In this document: piece after piece, positions 1 to 13,960 of the stretch
Layout: each line of letters begins with the position of its first letter
How positions within the stretch are numbered: position 1 is the first letter of the stretch
Assembly (NCBI RefSeq): GCF_030253575.1
Contig: NC_080569.1
Location: 11,105,001-11,169,000, forward strand
DNA: 64,000 nucleotides
DNA from: Rhododendron vialii
Lineage: Eukaryota > Streptophyta > Magnoliopsida > Ericales > Ericaceae
Direction of reading: 5' to 3'
Translations under genes and position numbers: made by a program
Notes under the pieces: model-generated
Database searches by the model: none
Told to the model about the DNA's origin: nothing
What the model saw: the letters and a program-made list of their open reading frames with translations, nothing else

Positions 1-1665
1 TTGATATTGTTCGGTTAAAGGTTTTGAATTTTAGATTCTAATCATTATTTTATTTTTCTTCAATTATTATTCTTATTTTTTTCTCTATCTCTCTCAAATT
101 ATTACCGCTATTTTCAATCATTACTTTTATTTTTTCTACACTCATTACCTAAAAATTCAAATTCAAATTCAAAATTCCAAAACAAACGGGGTCAATGTAC
201 GTTTCAGTCCGTTACTTGTAGTCCTTCGTTTAATTAGATCTGAACCATCTCCTCCCCTGGAGGGTGGAGGCTCATGAGCTTCATCGTTCACTTGCATTAT
301 TGCCGAACTTGTTCTCGGTCTACTTTTTCCATAGGTGTGATGAGCGAAATGGCTCCTGTATTAATGTTGGTCATAGTTTTCCTTTACGCATTTGCCGGTG
401 TTTGGTTGCTTTGCTAGGCTTAGGTCTATGTACAAGTACCGTTGGGAATTCTTGATCAGTGAGAAGTTTCTGATGATCAAAAGACATGATATGGTGATTA
501 ATTTTTCAAAATATATAAATCATATTTGCAAGGTTGCCACTTGATATGGTACGATACAGAGACGTAATTAACCACATCGTTGAACGAATCGACAAAAGTT
601 GATGGCTCAATCACACATTCTGTCAAAGATAGAAAAAGGAGAACAAGTCATTTTGCATATGACCCTTGATTCACGGCAGTCATCCTTGTTTGCTACCAAG
701 AACTTGGATACAAACCGTGGATGTGAACACTAGCGCCCGTTAGCTTTTTCACAAGTGTGGTTTTACATAATTAAAACTCTTTCTATTTTTGGTTTTGGTA
801 CTTTGGAATATTGCATATAAACTAAACGGAAGATCAATTTTGTAGCAGATGTGCGAGCGAGCATAAGGATTATATTACTAAAGAGGAATTAAAACTAACA
901 TAATCACTTTTTTAAAGTAGTTTCCTTTAATTAAACCTTGATTTTTTTTTTTAAACTTTGGATTGATAAGGTAATAAGCATTTATTGAAAAATATCATCC
1001 TAGCTCCTATATATTCCATGAAAATACTGTGTGAATACACTTGAAGCTAGAATCTGATAATTTTGAATTAAGCTTCGCTTTGCTCTTTTGTCTCTGGCCT
1101 GGCCGCTTATAATTACAAGTTAATAGTTGAGAACTTCTTTTTTTTTTTTTGAACAATGAAGGAAATTTTATTAACCAGAAATTAAAAGAATAAAAAGTAC
1201 AAGGCATCGAAACATACAAAATTTTAATTGTTGAGAATTAGCTGAAGGCAAATCAGTTAACAAATTAACCCTTTTCATTTCTTTAATGTTGTTTTTGCTT
1301 ACACGCCGAGGATACAAGTTAAGCCAAACAAACTGACACAGGTTTAGTCATAAAAATGAATGCTATAAGCTTCGGCTGTTTAGCCTGTTTTTTTATGGTG
1401 AACAAAACGGAAGTGCACGATCAACAAATTAATATGACACTCTGTCACCTCTGCCTGCAATGAATATTTGATCGTCAGGCCACACCTGTATTAACCCCAC
1501 CGCAATTATGTCGGAACCAAAATTAATTCCACAACGTGTAAGTAGTGTTATTGGGGCTATGGAGACTCGAACTTGGGTCTTGTCTAACCAAGTTCGAGTT
1601 TCCACCCCTGAACCAACCCTCGTTGGTAAGCTTCTGCTGTTTAGCCGCAACCAAGACAGTCATAT
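1..1665. other. Intergenic region, no gene recognised
   Basis: AT-rich DNA with only short ORFs. The ORF at 264-455 (63 codons) has no family I recognise and no clear splice context. The stretch at about 1139-1209 starts with a T run and, read on the minus strand, looks like the A-tailed 3' end of a non-LTR retroelement. Nothing else is supported. Confidence 0.5.
1139..1209 (-). mobile_element. Possible A-tailed 3' fragment of a non-LTR retroelement
   Basis: Read on the minus strand, an AT-rich 3' UTR-like stretch with a TTAATAAAATTT motif runs into an A tract (T run at about 1139-1150 on the plus strand). This is the usual look of a truncated LINE or retroposed 3' end in plants. No coding part remains and no target-site duplication was found. 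Confidence 0.25.
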
Positions 1666-2064
1666 GAAAAATTCTTGGGTGCAAATAGGATACGGCTCAG
1701 ATTAAAAAAGAAGAAGATACAGGTAACTTGGTACCCGATGCGCACATCTGGGCCGTCCAAAAATGTAACAAACGGTCCAGATTGAAACACATTTTTCCTC
1801 TTCTTTTGGGAAAATGACGGCTCAGGACGTTTTCTGATAATTAATACCCGCCAATGACATTTTCAGCATTAACAAATGTTCTCAGCATGTCATTGGCGGG
1901 TATTAATTATCAAAACAAGTCTTTGGCCGTCATTTTCCCTTTTCTTTTTCTTCTTTTCTAAATTCGCTCAGTACTTTTAATCTGAACAGTCGGTTGCATT
2001 TTTTGATGGCACAGATGCCGGATATGCACGTGCATGGTACCCAATATGCAACCAAGAATTTCTC
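1666..2064. mobile_element. Foldback MITE, about 400 bp, inner 53 bp arms
   Basis: The two ends are imperfect inverted repeats. The left end is GAAAAATTCTTGGGTGCAAA and the right end, reverse-complemented, starts GAGAAATTCTTGGTTGCA. The innermost arms (1808-1860 and 1887-1939) pair over about 53 bp around a 26 bp loop and share the CCCGCCAATGACAT core. No transposase is present. Similar ends occur at 59223-59481 and similar interior at 48770-48965, so this is a small family. It lies just upstream of the RPB10 promoter. Confidence 0.6.
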
Positions 2065-2139
2065 GTGTATGACAAACTGGTCCTAAAATACCAGTTTCAA
2101 CGTCCAGTCCAATCTACTTCTTATGCCGATATTCGGCCC

Positions 2140-2226
2140 GGCCCAACAATTTTGATCTCCTAATTACGGCCCATTTTAAATAAAAGCCCATGTCAGTTAG
2201 GGTATATATATATATATATGTATATT
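2140..2226 (+). promoter_or_regulatory. RPB10 core promoter: site II elements and TATA-rich tract
   Basis: Two GGCCCA motifs (2140-2145 and 2168-2173) and one AGCCCA (2185-2190) match the TGGGCY site II element typical of plant housekeeping, ribosomal and translation genes. A TTAGGGT (2197-2203) runs into a TA-repeat TATA region (2203-2219), 70-85 bp upstream of the start codon. A telo-box-like TAGGGTTA lies in intron 1 (2423-2430). The combination fits constitutive expression in dividing cells; this is inference from motifs only. Confidence 0.5.
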
Positions 2227-2288
2227 CCGCTACTTATAACGCGCGTGCAGAGTTTTGGAGGGGACGGAAACTAGGGCAAGAGTCGAAG

Positions 2289-5488
<3,200 letters not shown>

Positions 5489-6644
5489 GAAAGCTTATGG
5501 AGTTGCAAGAACTCAGTAGTTTTTTTATCTTTCCGCATTCGAGAGCTACGTGTCGTCGTATGTTTTGAGACTTGGGACACTAAATGTCGGGTCATGCTAT
5601 TCATGTATGCTGTATGCTGAAGCAATCATCGTTTGATATGACATCCTTGCAAGGAATGTGCAATTTTAAAAGAATGTTTCGTAATATCTTTTCCATTGGG
5701 CGCAAATTTTTTTGGCCAAACTTTCCGATTGGTGTCGCATAATAAGTAGAGCTTCTATATGACCCGTGATCATAAGCCGAATCCCTAGGGTTATTGAAAT
5801 GAGCTCAGGGTGATTGGCCCGGCAGCGCTCCTTCTCGTTATTGTGGATATCCTTCTCGTTATTGTGGATACATAATCGTTTTGGTGATTTCCAGCCTAGG
5901 GCCTTACTGCCCTGCTGAAATAAGGGATCCCAGAGAGTAAAGAATAAAGAGAGTGATGCCAGATTTAAACAATAGGTAAACAAATTTGCTCTTGCTTGGG
6001 CTTCCGCTAGTAGAGTTTATTGTTCTCAAGGATTCATCGAGGTGCGCGTAAGATTGTCCGGATATCTCTAGATTTCATCGAGTTTATGGTTCTCCAGGAT
6101 TCGCTAGTGGGCTTCCGTTTTGGAGGGAACTCTATTTCCAAATTTTCCTTGCACCCCAACCTAGTCCTTTCCCTCCCTCCAGTTGTTAATCATCTCGTAA
6201 TGCAAGTATATGTAATGTTTTTCTCCTCTGAGTTGCTTATCACAATCAACTCATCACTGTTGAATTTTCCATGTGTGTTGAAAGCTACATGGAGCTAGTC
6301 ACAGGATTTTGAACCAAGCTTCATCTTCTTTTACACCAAATCTCAACCATTTCACATAAATTCTTGCAGAAAAGAACAAAAAAAAAGAACAAAGAAACGC
6401 GAGAAAATGCTTGCTTTACTAACTTGAATCTGTGTTACTCAAAAGAACAAACGCTGTTTACTTACCATCTACACACACCAAATCACAATCTTAGAGTATA
6501 TGTGCGAAGCTTTACACACAGGTACACAGCTAATACTAAATCAGTCTTTCCTCTTTCTCTCTCGTCCGAATTTACGTGAGAGCTGTTGCGATTCTCTTCG
6601 TTTACTGGTTTTCACTTTGCATTATTTCTTCAGCTAAACCATGA

Positions 6645-8220
6645 TCAATCTCCATCAGCTATTTCCTTCCCCTTATGACTGCCGCTACTGCTCCCCGCCC
6701 CACGACCTGCCTCACTTCCGCCAGGGGGTTGGCCCGGATTCTGCTTGTCCTCTTTCTTCAAAATGCCAATAAGGTAATGCTTCCTGTGACATGGATGCTC
6801 ATGCTTAAAAAACCCAACCAAATCCCCTGCTTCCAAACCCCTCTCTTTCACAAACTCATCCCACCCATCAATTACCATATACTTCTCCTCACTGTACCTT
6901 ATGATATTCATGTACCAGTGCTTGCCTTTAGCATCAGTAAATCTCATTATCTTCTTCTCCCTGGTGTTCCTCTGCATCTTAACCCCGGGGAAATTCCTCA
7001 CATTGTCCCTCGCCAAGAAAATCCTCCTGAATCCGATGTCGCTCTGGTCCACCTCAATCTCGAAGAGGAAATTTTCTTCTCGGAATGCTGGGATTTCGAC
7101 TGCGCCCTGTTTTTTCTCGACTTCAATGAGGAAATGGTGGGTGTGGAGACGGGGGACGGGTTTGAGAATGCGGATCAAATCCATTGGTTGCAGATTGTAC
7201 TGAGTGGAAAACTTTTGCCACCCGGTCAGGATCATGAACCCGTGTTCGTCACAATAGTACTGGATCGCCATGTACCATTCGTGGTTATGGGAGTCTGTGA
7301 ACTCGAGGGTTTCGACCTGTTTTTCGTTTGGTTTCCGGGTGTCGAGAGGGGGGAAATGGGTTGAAGCTAATTCGAAGGGAATGACGAGTCGATTCGTGCT
7401 CGGGACTTCCATTTCAAAGAGGAAGACTTCGTCTGGGCAGTAATCCATTTCGACAGAGTCTGTGTCAGAGCCGGGTTCATTGGGGTCAGTGTAGGGTTGT
7501 ACGTCTTCATAGGGTCTCTTGGATCCATCTCTGTAATGGTCATCGAAAGAAGTTGTTAGGCAATGTGATCAAATGCAATGGACACTAAAAAAAGGGAAAG
7601 AAGAGTTAAAACTTTGCTAAGGACACCATCAAAACTCTATTGTGGAAGTAAGGTAAAAGCCGTTTTTGGTTGTCAAGAAAGAGAAGAATCGAAGTGGAAA
7701 TCTTGAAGATGATTGAATTTAGCGTCAAAAATGGACTTTCTTGGTGAAAAGTAAGGAATTTAACCCAACACAGTATGACGAAATTCAAGCACAAATACGT
7801 AATTGAGGACAAAAATTATCATCTCATAACAGCATTGATTGGGAAAATGACGCTCTCATAAATATTTTATGCCTCTGTGTGAACATATTGATAGATAGAT
7901 ATAGAGAGAGAAGATTCAAGAAAATTCTCGGAAATTTAGAGCTTTCTTGGCAAAAAACAGAATCATTACCCAGATTTTGCTTGGGGAACATTGCTCTGTT
8001 TCAGCTTCTTCTTTGACGGTGAATCAGAATCAACGTTTTCTTCTCCAGAAGTACGCAAATTCTTTTTCTCAGCAACCTCTGTATCAGCAACGGAAGCTTC
8101 CTCTGAAACATTCTCCTCTGATTTCCCTTCTTTTTTTCCTTTTTCTCCACCCTGTGCATCCTTCCCTTTTTCCTCTTCTTTATCACTTGGGCCTGAATCA
8201 AGTCCCCTGCTTTCAGACAT
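6645..8220 (-). CDS. Two-B3-domain transcription factor, copy A
   Basis: Likely nuclear DNA-binding protein of the plant B3 superfamily. Two exons: 7970-8220 (251 nt, start codon at 8220) and 6645-7530, joined through GGGTAATG donor and TTACAG acceptor in matching phase, giving 378 residues. Residues 1-84 are Glu/Lys/Ser-rich and disordered-looking, with a basic PSKKKLKQ stretch that may be a nuclear signal. B3 domain 1 spans about residues 119-222 and domain 2 about 235-345; each shows the B3 order of a beta-rich start, an HxWYM strand, a GW..F helix and a closing HHFLIE or HYLIG strand. The tail is Gly/Ser-rich. The closely similar copy B lies 4.2 kb downstream. The closest named groups are REM-like B3 proteins; target genes unknown. 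Confidence 0.85.
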
Positions 8221-8261
8221 TTTCTTGATCTTTCTTGAATGTGGTGAGCGCTTACTGATGA

Positions 8262-8268
<7 letters not shown>

Positions 8269-8317
<49 letters not shown>
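8269..8317. repeat. (GA)n microsatellite upstream of B3 copy A
   Basis: About 24 GA units, roughly 50 bp before the start codon of the minus-strand B3 gene, probably in its 5' UTR. On the coding strand it is a CT tract. A TATA-like GTATATATAG lies at 8344-8353. The same arrangement recurs in copy B. Confidence 0.85.
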
Positions 8318-8320
<3 letters not shown>

Positions 8321-9256
8321 GCTTCTTTGTTTGAGAGAGGTTTGTATATATAGTTGTTCGGTTACAGAGTTTCTATCTTGCTTCCGTTAAATCTGTTTTC
8401 AGTTGGCCGTTTGATCAAAAAGAGAAGTCGTTAGAAAGTGCCATATTGTAACTGCAAAGGAAAAAGAATAGTGGGATTTAGTGGGAGTATTTTTTTTCCG
8501 TGGGAATTTGCTCCTCTCTCGTCCTTAATTTGGAACCAACAGGATCTGAATTGTTCATTGATGCAATTAATGATTCGGATTTGCTCGTCAGCTCTTATTG
8601 ATAAAATCTGTGAGCAAATCTGAACTATTGATTATATAAATATATGATCCAAATTTTGACTGTCCCGTCTAGTTCAAATCCAGAACTTAGAGAGGAAGCA
8701 ATTTGGGTGACCATTCTCCTCTTGAACTCCCAATTAGGTTCAAATTGCCAATGATGAGGACAGAGAAAACTCTAAAATTCCTAATTTGTCGTCTTTTAAG
8801 TGTATGCTCTTTTTCATGCAGCCCCATGGTTGAAACCGCTTGCGATAGTAGTTCTTTATACCCGAAACAAAAAAATAAGCACGGACTTGCACTTTTTCTT
8901 ATGTTATCGCCGGTCCTCCATCCTTTTTCGCCTACCCCGAAAACAAAAAAAAAAACAGCACAATTTGTTGCAGCTCTAGGAAGTCTAAAAGGTAATTCTT
9001 TAGGCTTATCAGATCGTGTCTCCCAATTTCAGGTACTAGAGACCTTGTTCCACTAAGGTTCTTATTTTTTAGCTACTTATTTTCCATTTTACGAGACAGA
9101 TCATTTTTTCACAATACATCAACTTAAATGAATACCATGAAGAAAAACTGCAACTAGAAGCTGTTCCATTACAATAGAGTAGAGTATCCATTCCACATAA
9201 AAAACACAAATCACCACTTTGCAACAGTTCTTCTGTTTAGCCATAACCTATTGACG

Positions 9257-9722
9257 AGCAATTTCGTTCCCCTTAGAGCTATCACCCTGTCTCGGCCCAG
9301 CACGGTTGGCACCCCAACCGCTGTTTTGTCAAAATCTCGACAAGAAAATGCTTCTTGTGAGAAGGGTTCACAGGCTTATAAAACCTGATCACATCCATAG
9401 CTCCCAATTTATGCTTTTGCACGAACTCCTTCCAGCCCTTCACAATCACGTACGAATAAACATTATTCCATTGGATCGGATGTCCATGTACCAATATTTG
9501 CGTTGACCGTCTGTAAACTTGATTGTCACCTTCTTCTGGGTTCGTGGAGGGATCCTAACCTCGGGGAGATGCATTATCGCATCTACTCACGGAAGGAAAA
9601 TCCTCGCGTTCTGGTCCAGCTCGAGCTGGAACAAGAAGTTTTCCATTCTGAATTCGGGTTTGTGATGCTCGGATTCCTGTCTCCTGTCGAACTCAATCAG
9701 ATAATGCCCGAGGTTCAGACGA
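9257..9722 (-). pseudogene. B3 pseudogene fragment at the duplication junction
   Basis: Encodes a decayed second B3 domain: the GHYLIEFD end of domain 1, then ENFLFQLELDQN, a YSYVIVKGW helix and KKHFLVEIL. Compared with the sister copy at 18920-19290 it has a CGA to TGA stop (CCGTGAGTAGAT, near 9587) and a one-base insertion near 9325 that shifts the C-terminal frame. The upstream (5') part is absent because the tandem-duplication breakpoint cuts it at about 9720. It keeps the empty site matching the copia insertion in its sister copy. Confidence 0.85.
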
Positions 9723-10843
9723 CAGCTACTTGTCTTTGTATGTTTTGAGACTTGGGACACTTAAATGTCGGGTCATGGTATTTATATATGCTATATGATG
9801 AAGCAATCATCGTTTGACATGACATCCTCGTAAGGAATGTGCAATTTTAGTTGAATGTTTCGCAGTATCTTTTCCATTGGGTGCGCTTTTTTTTTTTTTC
9901 CCCTACTTTCCGATTGGTGTTGCATGATAAGTAGAGCTTCTATATGACCTGTGATCATAAGCCAAATCCCTAGGGTTATTGAACTGAGCTCAGGGTGATT
10001 GGCCAGGCGCTTCTCTGTTGGTAGGTGCTGGCTTCTCGTTATTGTGGATACATAATCGTTTTGGCGATTCCCAGCCAATGGCCTTACTGCCCAGCTGAAA
10101 TAAGAGATCCCAGAGAGTAAAGAATAAAGAGAGTGAGGCAAGATTTAAACAATAGGTGGACAAATTAGCTCTTAGTAAGGATAAGAATTGATTTGCTCCG
10201 GCTTCAAGTAGGCTTCTGCTAGTGGAGTTTATTGTTCTCTTAGTCGAGGTGCGCGTAACATTGTCCTGGCGCCTGGTTCTCCAGAATTTGTCGAGTTTAT
10301 GGTTCCCCAGGATTCGCTAGTGGGCTTCCGTTTTGGAGGGAACTCTATTTTCAAATTTGCCTTGCACCCTAACCTAGTCCTTTCCCTCCCTCCAACTGTT
10401 AATCATCCCGTAATGTGTTCGTGGAATTTTTTTCTCTCCTCTCATGAGGTGCTTATCAGAATCAACTTACGACTGTTGAAGTATCAAGTCATCATCCATG
10501 GATTTTCCATGTGTGTTGAAAGCTTCATCTTCTTTTACACCAAATCTCAACCATTTCACATCAATTCTTGCAGAAAAGAACGAAAAAAGAACATAGAAAC
10601 GCGAGAAAATGCTTGCTTTACAAACTTGAATCTGTGTTACTCAAAAGAACAAACACTGTTTACTTACCATCTAAACACACCAAATCACAATCTTAGAGTA
10701 TATGTGCGAAACTTTAGACACAACTATCACTAAATCAGTCTTTTTCCTCTTTCTCTCTCGTCCGTATTTAAGTAAGAGCTGTTTCGATTCTCTTTGTTTA
10801 CTGGTTTTCACTTTGCGTTAGTTCTTCAGCTAAGCCATGATGA

Positions 10844-12426
10844 TCAATCTCCACCAGCTATTTCCTTCCCCTTATGACTGCCGCTACTGCTCCCCGCCCC
10901 ACTTCCGCCACTGGGTTGGCCTGGATTCAGCCTGTTCTCTTCCTTCACAATGCCAATGAGGTAATGCTTCTTGTGACATGGATGCTCATGCTTAAAAAAC
11001 ACAACCAAATCCCCTGCTTCCAAACCCCTCTCTTTCACAAACTCATCCCACCCATCAATCACCATATACTTCTCCTCATTGTACCTTATGATATTCATGT
11101 ACCAGTGCTTGCCTTTAGCATCAGTAAATCTCATTATCTTCTTCTCCCTGGTGTTCCTCTGCATCTCAACCCCGGGGAAATTCCTCACATCGTCCCTGGC
11201 CAAGAAAACCCTCCTGAATTCGATGTCGCTCTGCTCAGCCTCAATCAGGAAGAGGAAGTTTTCATGTCTGAATACCGGGATTTCGACTGTCCCCTGTTTT
11301 TTCTCGACTTCGATGAGGAAATGATGGGTGTGGAGACGGGGGACGGGTTTGAGAATGCGGATCAAATCCATGTGCTGCAGATTGTACTGGGTGGAGAATT
11401 TTTGCCACCCGGTCAGGATCATGAACCCGTGTTCGTCGTGGTAGTACTGGATCGGCATGTACCATTCGTGGTTCTGGGAGTCTGTGAATTCGAGGGTTTC
11501 GATCTGTTTTTCATTCCGTTTCCGGGTGTCGAGAGGGGGGAAGTGGGTTGAAGCTAATTCGAAGGGAATGACCAGTCGATTCGTTTTCGGGACTTCCATT
11601 TCGAAGAGGAAGACTTCGTCTGGGCAGTAATCCATTTCGAAAGAGTCCGTGTCGGTGTCTGAGTCAGAGTCGGAGCCGGGTTCGTTGGGATCAGTGTTGA
11701 GTTGTACATCTTCATAGGGTCTCTTGGATCCGTCTCTGTAATGTTCATCGAAAGAAGTTGTTAGGCATTGTGATCAAATGCAATCGACACTAAAAAAAAG
11801 GGAAAAAATAATTAAAACTTTGCTAAGGACACCATCAAAACTCTACTGTGGAAGTAAGGTGAAAGCCGTGTACGGTTGTCAAGAAAGAGAAGAACCGAAG
11901 TGGAAATCTTAAAGATGATTGAACTTCGTGTTAAAAATGGACTTTCTTGGTGAAGAATAAGAAACTTAACCAACACAGTATGACAAAATTCAAGCACAAA
12001 GATGTAATCAAGGACACAAATGATCATCTCATAACAGCATTGATTGGGAAAATGATGCTCCCACTAATATTGTATGCCTCTGTGCGAACATATTGATAGA
12101 TAGATATAGAGAGAGAAGATTTAAGAAAATTCTCGAAAATTAAGAGATTTCTTGGCGAAAAACAGAATCGATCATTACCCAGATTTTTCTTGGGGAACAT
12201 TGCTCTGTTTCAGCTTCTTCTTTGATGGTGAATCGGAATCGACGTTTTCTTCTCCAGAAGTACGCACATTCTTTTTCTCGGCAACCTCTGTATCAGCAAC
12301 GGAAGCTTCCTCTGAAACATTCTCCTCTGATTTCCCTTCTTTTTCTTTTCCTTCACCCTTTGAATCCTTCGCTTTTTCCCCTTCTTTATCATTTGGGCCT
12401 GAATCAAGTCCTCTGCTTTCAGACAT
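10844..12426 (-). CDS. Two-B3-domain transcription factor, copy B
   Basis: Paralogue of the gene at 6645-8220. Exons 12179-12426 (248 nt) and 10844-11735 join in the same phase and give 379 residues. The acidic/basic N-terminus, the SKKKLKQ basic patch, both B3 domains and the Gly/Ser tail are conserved; differences are scattered substitutions, an Asp/Ser-rich insertion before the first B3 domain (SDSDSDTDTDS-like) and a shorter tail. No disabling change is visible, so both copies may be active. Start codon, donor and acceptor are identical in position to copy A. Confidence 0.85.
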
Positions 12427-12471
12427 TTTCTTGATCTTTCTTGAATGTGGTGAGCGCTTACTGATGATAGC

Positions 12472-12476
<5 letters not shown>

Positions 12477-12537
<61 letters not shown>
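12477..12537. repeat. (GA)n microsatellite upstream of B3 copy B
   Basis: About 30 GA units at the place equivalent to 8269-8317 in unit A, so the tract length has changed since the duplication. Confidence 0.88.
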
Positions 12538-12540
<3 letters not shown>

Positions 12541-13615
12541 GCTTCTTTGTTTGAGAGAGGTTTGTATATATAGTTGTTCAGTTACAGGGTTTCTATCTTG
12601 CTTCCGTTAATTCTGTTTTCAGTTGGCCGTTTGATCAAAAAGAGAAGTCGTTAGAAAGTGCCATATTGTAACTCCGAAGGAAAAAGAATAGTGGAATTTA
12701 GTGGGAGTATTTTTCTGCTCGAGAATTTGCAAGTAACAGGATCTGGATCGTTGATTGCTTCAATTAATGATTCGAATTTGCTCATCATCTCTTACCGGTA
12801 AAAATCTATGAGCAAATCCTAACCATATATGATCCAGATTTTGAATCTCCCGTCTAATCTATATCTTGGACTTCAGAAGAGGCAATCTGGGTGTCCATGC
12901 TCCTCTTGACCTCCCAATTGGGATCAAATTGCCAATGACCAAGATAGAGAAAATCCTAAAATTCCTTGTCAGGAATAATGAACTTGTAGTATTTCTTGTT
13001 CTAAATCACATAATAGGTTCCAAAGTGTGAGAAAATTTGTAAACTTTTAAGTTTACGCTCCTTTTCAAGCAGTCGCAGGGTTGAAACAACTTGCGATAGT
13101 AGTTCTCTTACCCGAAAACAAAAAATAAGCATGAACTTGCACTTTTTCTTATGTTCGTCGGCCCTTCCTCCATCCTTTTTCGCCTACCCGAAAACAAAAA
13201 ATAACAGCACAATTTGTTGCAGCTCGAGGAAGTCTAAAGCTAGTTCTTTAGGCTTATCAGCTCATGTCTCCCAATTTCAGTTACAAGAATTAAGCATGAC
13301 CAAAACAAGTAAGCAATACAAAAGAAGGAAAATGATGAGGTTGTTCTTAATTAGTCAGGATTAACGAATAACATGAAGCTCTTTTATTCAAAACAATGCT
13401 AAACAACCGAAAAAATCTGAATCCCAAGATGTATTTCTGTACATTTCGATCTTTCTAGTCCCATCTCCACTCGGCGATGAATGTACACGAGATCGACCTA
13501 TTGTTCCATTACAAAAGAGTATCCATTCCACACAAAAAAACACTAATTACCACTTTGCAACAGTTCTTCTGTTTAGCCATAACCTATTCACGAGCGATTT
13601 CATTCCCCTTAGAGC

Positions 13616-13874
13616 TGTTAGCAAATGTCATTAATTTCTGATTAAGTGATGTAATAGTGTTTTAGTATACTTAGTGATTAGTTAGTGGAGCTTGACGTCA
13701 TCAAGTTTGAAGTCGGTTGTGAGTTGTTGAGTAGGGGTATATATACCTCTCATGTCATCTGTATCCAGTTAAGCAAGAAAAGGCAAAATCAATTTCATGT
13801 CTCGATTCAACTTAGGGTTTTAGTGTTCTTCATGATTTGCTCTTGATTTCTTCATTTTCCTATAAAATTCCATA
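13616..13874 (+). repeat. Copia 5' LTR
   Basis: 259 bp, starts TG and ends TA. Contains a TATA-like GTATATATACC about 125 bp before the internal region. Confidence 0.93.
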
Positions 13875-13960
13875 TGGTATCAAAGCATTGACGACGAAAG
13901 TCTCTCGATCCTCTTCTCAAATCTCTTCGTTTCTATTTCTGTGATCTTGAATCCTCTTCA

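Larger units (their letters stand above)
5543..9720. repeat. Tandem duplication, unit A (4.2 kb)
   Basis: Begins in the 3' end of RPB10 and ends inside a B3 pseudogene. It repeats in order as unit B from about 9721: RPB10 3' remnant, spacer, B3 gene, GA microsatellite, spacer, B3 pseudogene. The junction at 9715-9730 fuses B3 pseudogene sequence directly to RPB10 3' sequence. This fits unequal exchange between those two points. Non-genic parts of the unit (5700-6640, 8320-9250) show nothing else. Confidence 0.9.

Noticed and set aside
6675..7364. 229-codon plus-strand ORF opposite the B3 gene
   Set aside because: Antisense shadow of the B3 exon; the minus-strand frame has clear B3 domains.
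10874..11551. 225-codon plus-strand ORF opposite B3 copy B
   Set aside because: Same antisense shadow as in copy A, conserved only because the duplicate is recent.
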